Below are positions 35,598 to 43,761 of a stretch of DNA of 64,000 bases, one piece after another. The position numbers and the translations under genes are program-made. Within the stretch, counting starts at the first letter, position 1. The number at the start of each line of letters is the position of its first letter. The notes beneath the pieces were generated by a model. That model saw only the letters and a list, made by a program, of their open reading frames with translations, searched no databases and was not told the DNA's origin. Origin of the DNA: Woodsholea maritima DSM 17123 (GTDB lineage Bacteria > Pseudomonadota > Alphaproteobacteria > Caulobacterales > Maricaulaceae); NCBI RefSeq assembly GCF_000382325.1, contig NZ_KB908062.1, positions 1-64,000 of the forward strand, read 5' to 3'.

Positions 35598-37646
35598 TTA
35601 ACTCCCCTTGGTTGTGAGCAAGAGCGGAGAAACGTCTGTGTTGAGAAGCTTTGGATGATTGATAAAATGGTTAACTAAATCGAAATGGGGCGAGGGATTT
35701 CTACCTTCATAGAAGCCATAACATATGAAATGCATGGCGGGATCAGCCCCCTTATCTTTTACGTCCTTATTTGTTGTCAAATACCATTCTGGGTCGAATA
35801 CCTTTGAATTCATGAGAGTGACAGCATCTTTTTTAAACTGCAGATAATGTATAAGGTGGTAATAGGAGTTCGACACAAAATCTCTGTAGAGCCGTTTGAT
35901 TAAGGCTTCGCTTAGCTTCAACCGAACATGTAAAAAGCTTTCACGATCGCAATTTTTATTTAATTTCAGAGAATTATTCTTAATCGAAGATTCATAATCT
36001 TCAATTTTTGTAATAAGCGACACGACTTCAGCGGTGTGCACTTGGTTACTATCTTCAATTTTCTGGAGGTCCTTTTCATGGGCGGAGACAGCTTGTTTAA
36101 GACTATGTTCTAGCAACTTAATTTTATTGTGTAAGGACTGAGTTTGTTGTTCATAGTTTATTTTTTCTCTATCGTGCTCTCTAGAGGCCTCTTGGGCTTT
36201 GTTAAAACAGTTTTCAATTTTTGTAATAAGCGACACGACTTCCGTGGTGTGCACTTGGTTACTATCTTCAATTCTATGAAGGTCTTTTTTATGGGCGGAG
36301 ACAGCTTGTTCCAGGCTATGTTCTAGTGCCTTAATTTCACCTTGCAAGGCCTGGGTTTGTTTTTCATAGTTTATTTTTTCTATGTCGCGCTCTCTTGAGA
36401 CCTCTTGGGCTTTAGCTTCGTAGTCCTCAATTTTTTTAGTGCAAGCCTCGAGTTCGGCGGTGTGCATTTGGTTAATATCTTCAATTTTCTGGAGGCCCTT
36501 TTCGTGGGCGAAGACAGCTTGTTCCAGGCTATGTTCTAGTGCCTTAATTTCACCTTGCAAGGCCTGGGTTTGTTTTTCATAGTTTATTATATGTCGCGCG
36601 AGTTCTGATGACTGCTCTTTGACGCGGTTTTGCTCGAGCCGCCTTAAGGACTGCTCTTGGTTTAGAGATTGTTGAATAGACAAAATCTTTTCTTGCAACC
36701 TTACAATCTCACCATTGTTCTTTTGGCTAGTTTCAAATAGCAATGTTTGCGTACTGACAAGTTTATTGCTGCGCGCTTCATAAGCTTCATTGAGTGAACA
36801 AAGCTCAGCTTTAACTTTTTCTAACTCTTCTTCCTTATCCTTCACGTCCGCAGCAGCTTGCTTAGCTTGATTGCGAGCTGCTCTTGCCTGCTTTTCTAAC
36901 TTTTCGCTGTTCCATTGGTGGTAATGAGCACTGCCAAGCCTGTTAAATATAGACTTAACTATATTGTGCTCAGGGGACCCTACTTCTATTTCGGCAAGGT
37001 GGCTGAGTCGTTCATCATGATGAGTACCGCTCAAGATAATAGTTACGCCATTAGCTTGATCTAACTGAACGATTTTATTGTATTCGCTTATTTCTCTGAT
37101 CATCTCGAGAACGTAAATTTCATGAGGTTTGTTGAGGTAATTGTAGATAAGGATTATGCTGTGATCGGAAACTTTTTGTCTCCAAATTTCTCTAAGTGAT
37201 TTTATTGCCTCTTGTGATACATCCGTGTTAATAACAAGAAAATCGATTGAATTATCCTTGAAGCTGCGTAAAGCTTCAGTTGCGGATTGTTTAGTAAGGG
37301 TAGAAAATTCCTGGTAGTTTTGCTCGTTGTAGTCCAGCAATTCTTTGGCAGGTGCTTCTTCGCTGTATCCATAACAGCGCCCATCAATATTAAGTCGTTC
37401 CATAGCCTGACAAAAGCCAAAATAACTTTGTCCGTCAACTAGTCCCAGTTCAATTAGGGTGTTTGGTCTGACGATATCCATCAACCAAAAGGCTAACGGC
37501 ATATGATACAAAAACATTGATTCTCTACGAAATCGAGATGGCCAAAACAGAGTTCGACTTGATAAAGGGTTGGAGATAGTTAGGTTGTCGACTTTTAATG
37601 GTACGTTCTCTTTTTTTACTGAGATGTTATTTTGCATATTGCTCAA
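35598..37646 (-). CDS. Methyltransferase-like protein with long repeat-containing coiled coil
   Basis: 682 residues in three parts. Residues ~60-230 follow the Methyltransf_24-type fold (RPNTLIELGLVDGQSYFGFCQAMERL; NSIDFLVINTD; SIILIYNYLN), although the usual HID and HD residues are replaced, so activity is doubtful. Residues ~245-575 are an almost unbroken coiled coil with a 71-residue unit (NYEKQTQALQGEIKALEHSL...KIEDSNQ) repeated about 2.7 times. The C-terminus carries FDPEWYLTTNKDVKDKGADPAMHFICYGFYEGRNPSPHFD, a motif found in many glycan-cluster proteins and also at the N-terminus of the protein at 40305-41708. Beside Wzm/Wzt, this recalls WbdD, where a methyltransferase/kinase plus coiled coil sets O-antigen length. 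That role is inference. Confidence 0.75.
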   Translation of the reverse strand: MSNMQNNISVKKENVPLKVDNLTISNPLSSRTLFWPSRFRRESMFLYHMPLAFWLMDIVRPNTLIELGLVDGQSYFGFCQAMERLNIDGRCYGYSEEAPAKELLDYNEQNYQEFSTLTKQSATEALRSFKDNSIDFLVINTDVSQEAIKSLREIWRQKVSDHSIILIYNYLNKPHEIYVLEMIREISEYNKIVQLDQANGVTIILSGTHHDERLSHLAEIEVGSPEHNIVKSIFNRLGSAHYHQWNSEKLEKQARAARNQAKQAAADVKDKEEELEKVKAELCSLNEAYEARSNKLVSTQTLLFETSQKNNGEIVRLQEKILSIQQSLNQEQSLRRLEQNRVKEQSSELARHIINYEKQTQALQGEIKALEHSLEQAVFAHEKGLQKIEDINQMHTAELEACTKKIEDYEAKAQEVSRERDIEKINYEKQTQALQGEIKALEHSLEQAVSAHKKDLHRIEDSNQVHTTEVVSLITKIENCFNKAQEASREHDREKINYEQQTQSLHNKIKLLEHSLKQAVSAHEKDLQKIEDSNQVHTAEVVSLITKIEDYESSIKNNSLKLNKNCDRESFLHVRLKLSEALIKRLYRDFVSNSYYHLIHYLQFKKDAVTLMNSKVFDPEWYLTTNKDVKDKGADPAMHFICYGFYEGRNPSPHFDLVNHFINHPKLLNTDVSPLLLTTKGS
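36000..36586 (-). repeat. 213-bp in-frame tandem repeats (about 2.7 units)
   Basis: The marker CATAGTTTA recurs at 36152, 36365 and 36578, exactly 213 bases apart. Segments such as GACAGCTTGTTCCAGGCTAT and CAAGGCCTGGGTTTGTTTTT are identical between units. The first (promoter-proximal) two units are most alike. In-frame repeats of this length can expand or contract by recombination. Confidence 0.88.
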
Positions 37647-37660
37647 CTCTGAAATTATTT

Positions 37661-38326
37661 TTAGAGGGCTTTGTTGTATCTGTCTTTGCTGCTATCTCTG
37701 GCGTAGGTAGCATGGAACAAGAAATCCTGCAATCGGTCTTTTTGCGTCTTGTCAAGTGCTTCAGGGGTCAATTCAAAACGAGCCATACGACCTATCATGA
37801 TTGCTGGAGGGCCGACCACTTCCTCGACGGCGTGATAGGTTTTGCGGTTGGCATAATCATCGAAAAGCACGGTTACGGGCCTTGAGATGTTCAATCGCGT
37901 CACCGCGAAGCAAGCGGGGCGAAAGCGTCCATCGATCAATACCACATCTGGGTGGCGGAAAAATTTTTCATTCCATATGTCCCTAGAGTAGCGGATAAAT
38001 TTTTCCCAATGGGAGCTATCTTGAGGGCGCCCCCATTTTCCCACTGGGCCTATATCAGCGTAATAAACGACAGCTGGTGAGGAAAAGTCGACCGTATCTA
38101 GGTAGTGATTAAGATTTCTTGCCCAGACCGGATCGCTCTCAACTGAAAAGATAAGCTTACCTGGAAGCTCGGCGGCCATGACTGTAGACCCTCCCGAACC
38201 GTATTCGAGGATCACGGTGGCAGCTTTATAGGCTGATCTGAGGTGCTTTGCCTCTGCCTCGGGAAGGGATAGTTCTGGGCGAGAAGGGGCGGGCATGAGT
38301 GCTCTTAAAGTTCGTATTTTTGACAT
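37661..38326 (-). CDS. SAM methyltransferase-like protein
   Basis: 221 residues. AATVILEYGSGGSTVMAAELPGKLIFSVESDP gives a Rossmann motif I (EYGSGGST) and motif II with acidic end (SVESD); PDVVLIDGRFRPACFAVTRL and VLFDDYANRKTYHAVEEVV follow, a layout of class I SAM-dependent enzymes often found in polysaccharide clusters. The product is probably cytoplasmic. It ends 14 bases before the coiled-coil protein gene and is likely in the same operon. A role in modifying a sugar or nucleotide-sugar is inferred from context. Start ATG 38326 overlaps the region upstream of the divergent sulfotransferase-like gene. Confidence 0.7.
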   Translation of the reverse strand: MSKIRTLRALMPAPSRPELSLPEAEAKHLRSAYKAATVILEYGSGGSTVMAAELPGKLIFSVESDPVWARNLNHYLDTVDFSSPAVVYYADIGPVGKWGRPQDSSHWEKFIRYSRDIWNEKFFRHPDVVLIDGRFRPACFAVTRLNISRPVTVLFDDYANRKTYHAVEEVVGPPAIMIGRMARFELTPEALDKTQKDRLQDFLFHATYARDSSKDRYNKAL

Positions 38327-38421
38327 TGCATGCTAACGATCAACAGGTCAGCATGCAAGTTCATACCTGCTATATTGCTTTACTGTTCTGTGGATCACTA
38401 CCTTCATTGAAAGGATTAGAC

Positions 38422-38964
38422 TTGCAAAACATATTCGTACTATGCACGGGTCGCTGTGGGTCTGTCACATTTGCTAGAGCGGCGGCTCATATTGATAACT
38501 TTACAGCGGCCCATGAGAGCCGAACTTGGATGACGGGCTCTTCTCGGTTTGATTACCCCGCACGCCATATAGAGGTGGATAACCGTCTGTCATGGATGCT
38601 GGGAAGGCTTCACCATTTCTGGGGTGAGAAAGCGAGCTATGTCCACCTACTTCGCGACCGGGAGGATGTCGCCCGATCGTTTTTAAAAAGAGCTGACCGC
38701 GGAATCTTATTAGCTTATCGCACCCAGATACTTATGTCGGCGAAGACGCGAAATACAAAAGATACGCTCCTAGATCTCTGTCGAGACTATGTGGATACTG
38801 TTAATTGCAATATCACACATTTTCTTGCTGATAAGCCTCGCGTTATGACTGTTCGTTTGGAGGAGATTGACGACGATTTCCCTAGTTTCTGGAATTGGAT
38901 CGGCGCGCGTGGAAATTTGGATGCTGCAATGTCTGAATGGGACCAGCGCCACAATGCATCTTGA
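38422..38964 (+). CDS. Sulfotransferase-like protein
   Basis: 180 residues if translation begins at TTG 38422 (AAGGA seven bases upstream), giving LQNIFVLCTGRCGSVTFARAAAHI; earlier in-frame ATGs at 38299 and 38353 would add a stretch that overlaps the divergent gene and is not family-like. TGRCGSVTF is the PAPS-binding P-loop of sulfotransferases, and SYVHLLRDREDVARSFLKR is the 3'-phosphate-binding segment. It would transfer sulfate from PAPS to a glycan or other acceptor. It is somewhat short for the family, with a weakly defined C-terminus. Confidence 0.68.
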   Translation: MQNIFVLCTGRCGSVTFARAAAHIDNFTAAHESRTWMTGSSRFDYPARHIEVDNRLSWMLGRLHHFWGEKASYVHLLRDREDVARSFLKRADRGILLAYRTQILMSAKTRNTKDTLLDLCRDYVDTVNCNITHFLADKPRVMTVRLEEIDDDFPSFWNWIGARGNLDAAMSEWDQRHNAS

Positions 38965-39700
38965 GTACACTGAATGGAAAATGAGACTGTTAGATTGCAA
39001 AAGTATCTTAGCAGTGACTTATTAAGCGCTTTTCTGGCTTTTTCTTGTCACAAACAAGGTCAAGTTCTTCATCGCCATCGGCGGCCTCCTGAAGCTGGAG
39101 CTCTTGGGTCAGATCATGAGTGACCAGCCCCCTAGTCGCCCTCAGTCATTATGAGTATTCTTGGGATTCTGGTCCGCCTCTGAAGCTTTTTACCTGACGC
39201 CAGCTTGTCATAGACAAAATCAATAGACCGGGCATAGTTGGTGCCGATGGTTCGGCATGGGCATTGCGAATTTTTTTCTTTACCCGCCGTTTTATCATCT
39301 TGTTTCTCAGGTGCACGCCAAACTCACTATAAATATTGTATAGGTTTACATGCTGACGTAGTCCCAGCACCGACATTCTAGGTATCATAAACGTCTCGAT
39401 AAAAGTAATGAAACGAGTTTCCAGGTTCTCCTTAATTCTGTTTTCATGGGGCTGATCTATGCGGCAGAATTTGTTATGGAATGTGGAATGGTCTACTTCG
39501 ATAGTGCTGCCGACTCTCCGATGCTTAACCGGCCTATGGCTGCGCACCCGGCTAGCCAGGTGTCGATCCTAAGGCCTTACCTGATGGTTTGGTGTCTCTA
39601 ATGCTCAATCAACTGCCCCGGATAGCCTAAGGAGGCCTATCTGGATGCATCATCTATCCCCAATGACGGCGAAACAGCGCTAACTGATTGCTAGGTATCA
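38965..39700 (-). other. Decayed stretch with one unassigned frame (39149-39547)
   Basis: On the minus strand a 132-codon frame (39149-39547) begins MRSHRPVKHRRVGSTIEVDHSTFHNKF and contains a basic RRVKKKIRN run; further open pieces without starts flank it. No family could be recognised and composition is GC-mixed, unlike the island genes on both sides. It is probably the remains of one or two lost genes. Confidence 0.3.
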
Positions 39701-40291
39701 TTAATCAGAAGTAACGTTTCTTAGTCTCTCTCTCTGCTTTAAGGAAGCCCAGTGTTTGTCCCAATCTTGTTCGTAAACTTGAATAAGGCGAGGTGCATCA
39801 GACTTAACCTCACTTATCATAACTGAAAAGTTGGGTCTTCTTCCAAACCAAGACCTCATTTTCTCTTCATCTACAGGATCGTGAACATGAGTGTTGTTTC
39901 TTCCAAATTTCCATTTGTATGGGACAGATACAACTAAGATCTTGCACCGCTGCAACAACTTCTGTGCAAATTCTTCCGCTAGTGGAACATGCTCCAATAC
40001 CTGAAGGCATGTACCAATATCGTATACTTCATTGGACTCCCATTGCATAAAATCGGCCTGTACCGATTTTATGCCTTCGCCTCTATAAGGACGCGCCATA
40101 TCGAGGGAGGTCTTTTGAGGGATCCAATCAAACCAATCAAGGTAGGGGCATCCAGCAGAGCCAATATCCACCATTGTCTTACAATCTTTTCCTAAACCTT
40201 CAACCAGTTGACGGACACTGTATAAATAAATGCTCTCAGAGCGCCCGGCCCAATACCCACTGCCTTTTTTTGTGCTCGAATCTTCCGCCAT
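39701..40291 (-). CDS. Class I SAM-dependent methyltransferase
   Basis: 196 residues. MVDIGSAGCPYLDWFDWI is motif I (DxGSxGxxY), TSLDMARPYRGEGIKSVQADFMQW supplies the acidic residue at the end of beta 2, and YDIGTCLQVLEHVPLAEEFAQKLL is the standard motif before the substrate loop. It is a small-molecule methyltransferase of the Methyltransf_11 type, probably acting on a sugar in this polysaccharide island. It follows the glycosyltransferase gene after 13 bases on the same strand and is likely co-transcribed. Confidence 0.8.
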   Translation of the reverse strand: MAEDSSTKKGSGYWAGRSESIYLYSVRQLVEGLGKDCKTMVDIGSAGCPYLDWFDWIPQKTSLDMARPYRGEGIKSVQADFMQWESNEVYDIGTCLQVLEHVPLAEEFAQKLLQRCKILVVSVPYKWKFGRNNTHVHDPVDEEKMRSWFGRRPNFSVMISEVKSDAPRLIQVYEQDWDKHWASLKQRERLRNVTSD

Positions 40292-40304
40292 TATGATCCC
40301 ACTT

Positions 40305-41708
40305 TCATTGCCAGTTACCGTTTACGTTTAGAATAATATCGTCTGCGGGGACTTCAGCCTCCTTGGGGATGCTAAACCTCTTATTTGTGAATGGAAATGA
40401 CACGTAAGCCTTTTTAGGGTCATGCAGAATATATTTCTCATGCCATTTCTTAAAGGCTTCTCTGTAACTTCGCCTCGGTGCGCTAATGCCGTGAATTTCG
40501 CTTATTCCGTATACAGGATTGTTCTGAAGGCTGTCCTCAAGGTCTAAACAAAGCATGCCAAATTTATCTTGCACTTTTATTCTGTCAGGAAACAGTATGT
40601 GCGCGCGAGCAAGAAGCTCTGAGTCTGCAGAGAAGCGAACGGAATCCCAAAATCCCAAACACTTTTTGAATGCAGCTGCATCAAACATTGCGCTAATCGA
40701 TGCACGCTGCAGCACCCCCCCAGCATGTTCTTGGCTTACCTGGCGAATGTTTGAAATTTCTCCGCTTGGTCTAACCCTTAGCATTCTAATCATGTTACCA
40801 GTAACTGTGTCTTTATTTTTAATATTAAATGAGACCTGGTTTTCAATTCGTTCAGGGTGCGCCCAATCGTCGGAATCGTGCCCTGTAATCCACTCGCCTT
40901 TTGCTTCCATCAAAGCAATATTTTTTGAGACATACGGCCCGACGTTGGCCTTGTTGCGAAAAATCTTCACACGATCGTCGCTTGCGGCGACTTCCTTGAT
41001 TTCTGCCCAGGTGCCATCTTCGCTGGCGTCGTCCACGATCAGCAATTCGAGGTTCTGCCAGGTCTGACCGAGTATAGATCGCGCGGCCGCACGGATTGTC
41101 CCTTCAGCGTTGAAAGCTGGCATAATAACTGACACTTGGGGGCCGCCGGTCACCGGAGGCAGCGGTGTGGTGGTAAAGCGGTCGATTAGGGTGCCTTCGC
41201 CTTTTAGAGCGAGTGGTTCCACACCGAATTGTCCCAGATAGGCATTCAGGTGTGCAAGCCAGTCGCTTTCCCGACTTTGGGCCAGCGCGGCGTTAGCGCG
41301 CAGGATATGGGCGGTGTAAGCGAGGCCCTCAGGTAAATACATCTCTGCAAGGGCAATTGCCCGGTCATGCTGACCCCGTTTGGCCACGTTTGCAGCCCCC
41401 CAAAGCACATTGCGTTCTCGGGGGGTCATTTCTCCAGCATTTTTTCCGAGAAAACGTAATAATGGATTCGTGTTTTTCTGCCAGCCGCCAGGGTGGGTAT
41501 CGATGAAAAACCGGGTTGAAAATTTAGGCCCCGGGTCGCGGAGCATTAAGGCGCCATATTTTAGATAATGCTCCGCTGGATCCATGCCCAGCTGGTCCAC
41601 ATCCGGGTACTTGGACCGGTACCAACTCGCATCGAAATAGCCTGATGCGCGGATCTTTGCCGCATCTTTTTTGAGTTGAATTGGATCATGCACCGTCTTT
41701 TCCCCCAT
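40305..41708 (-). CDS. Glycosyltransferase family 2 protein with FDxxWYxxxxPDV N-terminal motif
   Basis: 467 residues. The N-terminus has GYFDASWYRSKYPDVDQLGMDPAEHYLKYG, the same motif as the C-terminus of the coiled-coil protein (35598-37646). A middle helical region (MTPRERNVLWGAANVAKRGQHDRAIALAEMYL, TPR-like) follows, then a GT2 domain: QVSVIMPAFNAEGTIRAAARSILGQTWQNLELLIVDDASEDGTW, NVGPYVSKNIAL and DSDDWAHPERIENQ. It is a paralogue of the protein at 30658-32112 but GC-richer. The function is likely transfer of a sugar to the exported polymer; the shared motif may tie it to the coiled-coil protein. Confidence 0.83.
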   Translation of the reverse strand: MGEKTVHDPIQLKKDAAKIRASGYFDASWYRSKYPDVDQLGMDPAEHYLKYGALMLRDPGPKFSTRFFIDTHPGGWQKNTNPLLRFLGKNAGEMTPRERNVLWGAANVAKRGQHDRAIALAEMYLPEGLAYTAHILRANAALAQSRESDWLAHLNAYLGQFGVEPLALKGEGTLIDRFTTTPLPPVTGGPQVSVIMPAFNAEGTIRAAARSILGQTWQNLELLIVDDASEDGTWAEIKEVAASDDRVKIFRNKANVGPYVSKNIALMEAKGEWITGHDSDDWAHPERIENQVSFNIKNKDTVTGNMIRMLRVRPSGEISNIRQVSQEHAGGVLQRASISAMFDAAAFKKCLGFWDSVRFSADSELLARAHILFPDRIKVQDKFGMLCLDLEDSLQNNPVYGISEIHGISAPRRSYREAFKKWHEKYILHDPKKAYVSFPFTNKRFSIPKEAEVPADDIILNVNGNWQ

Positions 41709-41867
41709 TGCAGCTTATGATCTGAATGCTAGTGTAAACACCGCCTAATATTTGGCATAGGTTTTTGCATTTTACCACTCTATAGTTCAGGTATGATGCT
41801 TCTGAAAAAATTAGAAAATGTTTGATTGTGAGCTAAATCTCCATGATCATAGTCCCAGGCTGATTGG

Positions 41868-42185
41868 GTTTTCAGCCTAGGATTGCATAATGGCGGTGTT
41901 AAGGCTAATCGGCACATAATAAGTATCTAAACGTGTGTGCTCATCAAAGGCGGTATTATGGTGTTGATTGGCTTGCAACAGGCTAGTTATGCCACGGCAC
42001 ATGCGTCGACAAGGCAAGGCCTCTGTTTCAGGGGCATCAAAGGCGAGGGCTTCTTTAAAGCCGCCAATATTATCATCCCAAGCCAAATCGGACCAGCGTC
42101 AAGCATATTCTTGAAGTGCCAGGATCTGACATCCTGACGCAAGCCCTCGAGTAATAAATTGCCATACTCGAAGAGCTTTGATTGA
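41868..42185 (-). pseudogene. Decayed N-acylglucosamine 2-epimerase/mannose isomerase-type gene
   Basis: On the minus strand the sequence reads WDDNIGGFKEALAFDAPETEALPCRRM, matching the start of AGE-family sugar isomerases (usually ...GGFxExLxxDG...RRxxVQAR). Frameshifts precede it and the frame ends soon after. In related organisms this gene follows manC, as here, so both decayed together. Confidence 0.62.
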
Positions 42186-42189
42186 TGAG

Positions 42190-43206
42190 AAGGGGTTTTG
42201 ACTTTTTAGAACTTGATCTAAATTATAAACCAGAATGACCTGGTTGGTGGCAACGATGCTGATATTGCTCATGCTTTGAACGGCGATAAAGGGTCCTTTA
42301 GAGTGCAAATAGCAATTGTGTGCATTTTGGGCTTGGACAGGACCACGTAAAGTGAGGTGACGTTCCGGTTCATTTTGGGTCGTCCAATAGGCGCGTTACG
42401 CGTCATAATCGCCAATATCAGCCCAGCCCATAGATACGGGCATCACACTGATTTATCCGCTTGGAAAAAGAAACTCCACAACGGCGTAATAAATTGAAAT
42501 AGAGGGTGATGGTGAAAACTGTGCACTGTTGGAAATACAGTCTCTTGAGTATCTTGCTCGTGAATTAATGCTTTCACATGGTCGACAACGTCGCGGGCAT
42601 AGTGTGTCATAGCCTCAAGCATAGCGCTGACTTTAAAAAGGAAGATTCCTGCATTCCAGTAATATTTGCCAGATTCAAAATAACACTGTGCAGTATCGAG
42701 GTCAGGTTTTCAACAAGGCGATTAACTTGAAGCGGATAAGAATAATCCGGCGCTGCTTCAATATAGCCATATCTGGTTTCAGTGTAGGTGGGGGCTATGC
42801 CAATTTTTTCAATTTGACCGCTAAGAGTTTTTCAATACTAAATGTAATAGCTTAATGAAAAGCTTTTACATCTTCGGTAGCATGATCGACTGGTAGAATT
42901 AAAGCGAGATCATTTTTATCACAGATTAGGCAAGCTAAAGCGACCGCGCCTGCTGAATCGCGCTCAAAAGGTTCTAAGATCGTAGCTTGGCCAGATGTTG
43001 TTTGCTCGATGTGTGCGCGATGTTTTATAGACCTGATGATGCATGTTGGGCCGAGAACATGTGCGTGGTGATTGTGTCATGCACGATCGAGTGTGTCTTT
43101 GAGCATGCTCTGGTGAGAGGCTAAAGGTTTAAATTGCTTTGGTTCTGATGGTGAAGATAGCGGCCAAAGTCGGGTACCGGAACCGCCGCATATACTAACT
43201 GGGCTA
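42190..43206 (-). pseudogene. Decayed manC
   Basis: Minus-strand translation gives ICGGSGTRLWPLS, KQFKPL, ILEPFERDSAGAVALACL, DLALILPVDHATEDVKAFH, then ADIGDYDA and NCYLHSKGPFIAVQSM..NQVILVYNLDQVLKS in different frames, in the order of a mannose-1-phosphate guanylyltransferase. Several stops and frameshifts. It is not a recent copy of the intact manC at 17127-18551, from which it differs strongly. Confidence 0.8.
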
Positions 43207-43415
43207 ACTTTAATCGTCTGATGAAAATTTAACTTGAGGCCCCCAAATCATCTTGTGCATATTATCTGTTTATCAAGGCGTATTTAAACGTTATTTTTCG
43301 CTGTTTAAGCTTTGTAATGTCTATGGGACTATAGGGGCTTGATTTCAAGTTGAACTTATGGGTAAGCTAAATTCATGCTCCTGGTAGGGGCTTATATTTT
43401 TTTACGAGACCGGCA

Positions 43416-43547
43416 ATGACCCGCAGAGACGCAAAAGTGATGGCTCAAGATACGCGCAAGGCTCGCATTGCCGCGTTGAGCACACTTGTCCTTCTCTCTG
43501 CCCTCCTCCTTATGACCTTCATATCTGGAGCCCGGGTGCCTGTCTGA
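43416..43547 (+). CDS. Leucine-rich leader peptide of the leuA operon
   Basis: 43 residues ending in LSTLVLLSALLLMTFISGARVPV, with seven Leu in twelve positions plus Val and Ile nearby. It is followed 33 bases later by a strong intrinsic terminator and then by leuA. This is the layout of ribosome-mediated attenuation: shortage of charged leucyl-tRNA stalls ribosomes here and permits read-through. The start could also be ATG 43440. Alternative RNA pairings were not worked out. Confidence 0.7.
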   Translation: MTRRDAKVMAQDTRKARIAALSTLVLLSALLLMTFISGARVPV

Positions 43548-43579
43548 CGTGTCGCAAGACCACTAAAGCAAAGACCACC

Positions 43580-43615
43580 AACCCCCGCTCCAACCCGGAG
43601 CGGGGGTTTTCTTTT
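43580..43615 (+). terminator. Attenuator terminator upstream of leuA
   Basis: Perfect 12-bp stem AACCCCCGCTCC / GGAGCGGGGGTT with an AACC...C loop (43580-43608), followed by TTCTTTT. It lies between the leader peptide and leuA and would stop transcription when leucine is plentiful. Confidence 0.85.
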
Positions 43616-43659
43616 ATCTCCATCCTCTTCCATCACCGCCAACGATTAAGGATTTGACC

Positions 43660-43761
43660 ATGACCTTCGCCCTCGCGCTTCTTTTGACCCTGACCGCTAG
43701 CCTTGCCCTTACCGGCCTTTCCTCTCCCGTTCGAGCGCGTGTGAAGGTGTATCATGACTGA
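43660..43761 (+). CDS. Leucine-rich small ORF overlapping the leuA start
   Basis: 33 residues, MTFALALLLTLTASLALTGL followed by a basic tail RARVKVYHD, with AAGGA seven bases before its ATG. Eight of the first 20 residues are Leu. The stop overlaps the leuA start by eight bases, so translation may be coupled. It could be a second leucine-sensing leader, controlling leuA translation, or a small membrane protein. Confidence 0.5.
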   Translation: MTFALALLLTLTASLALTGLSSPVRARVKVYHD

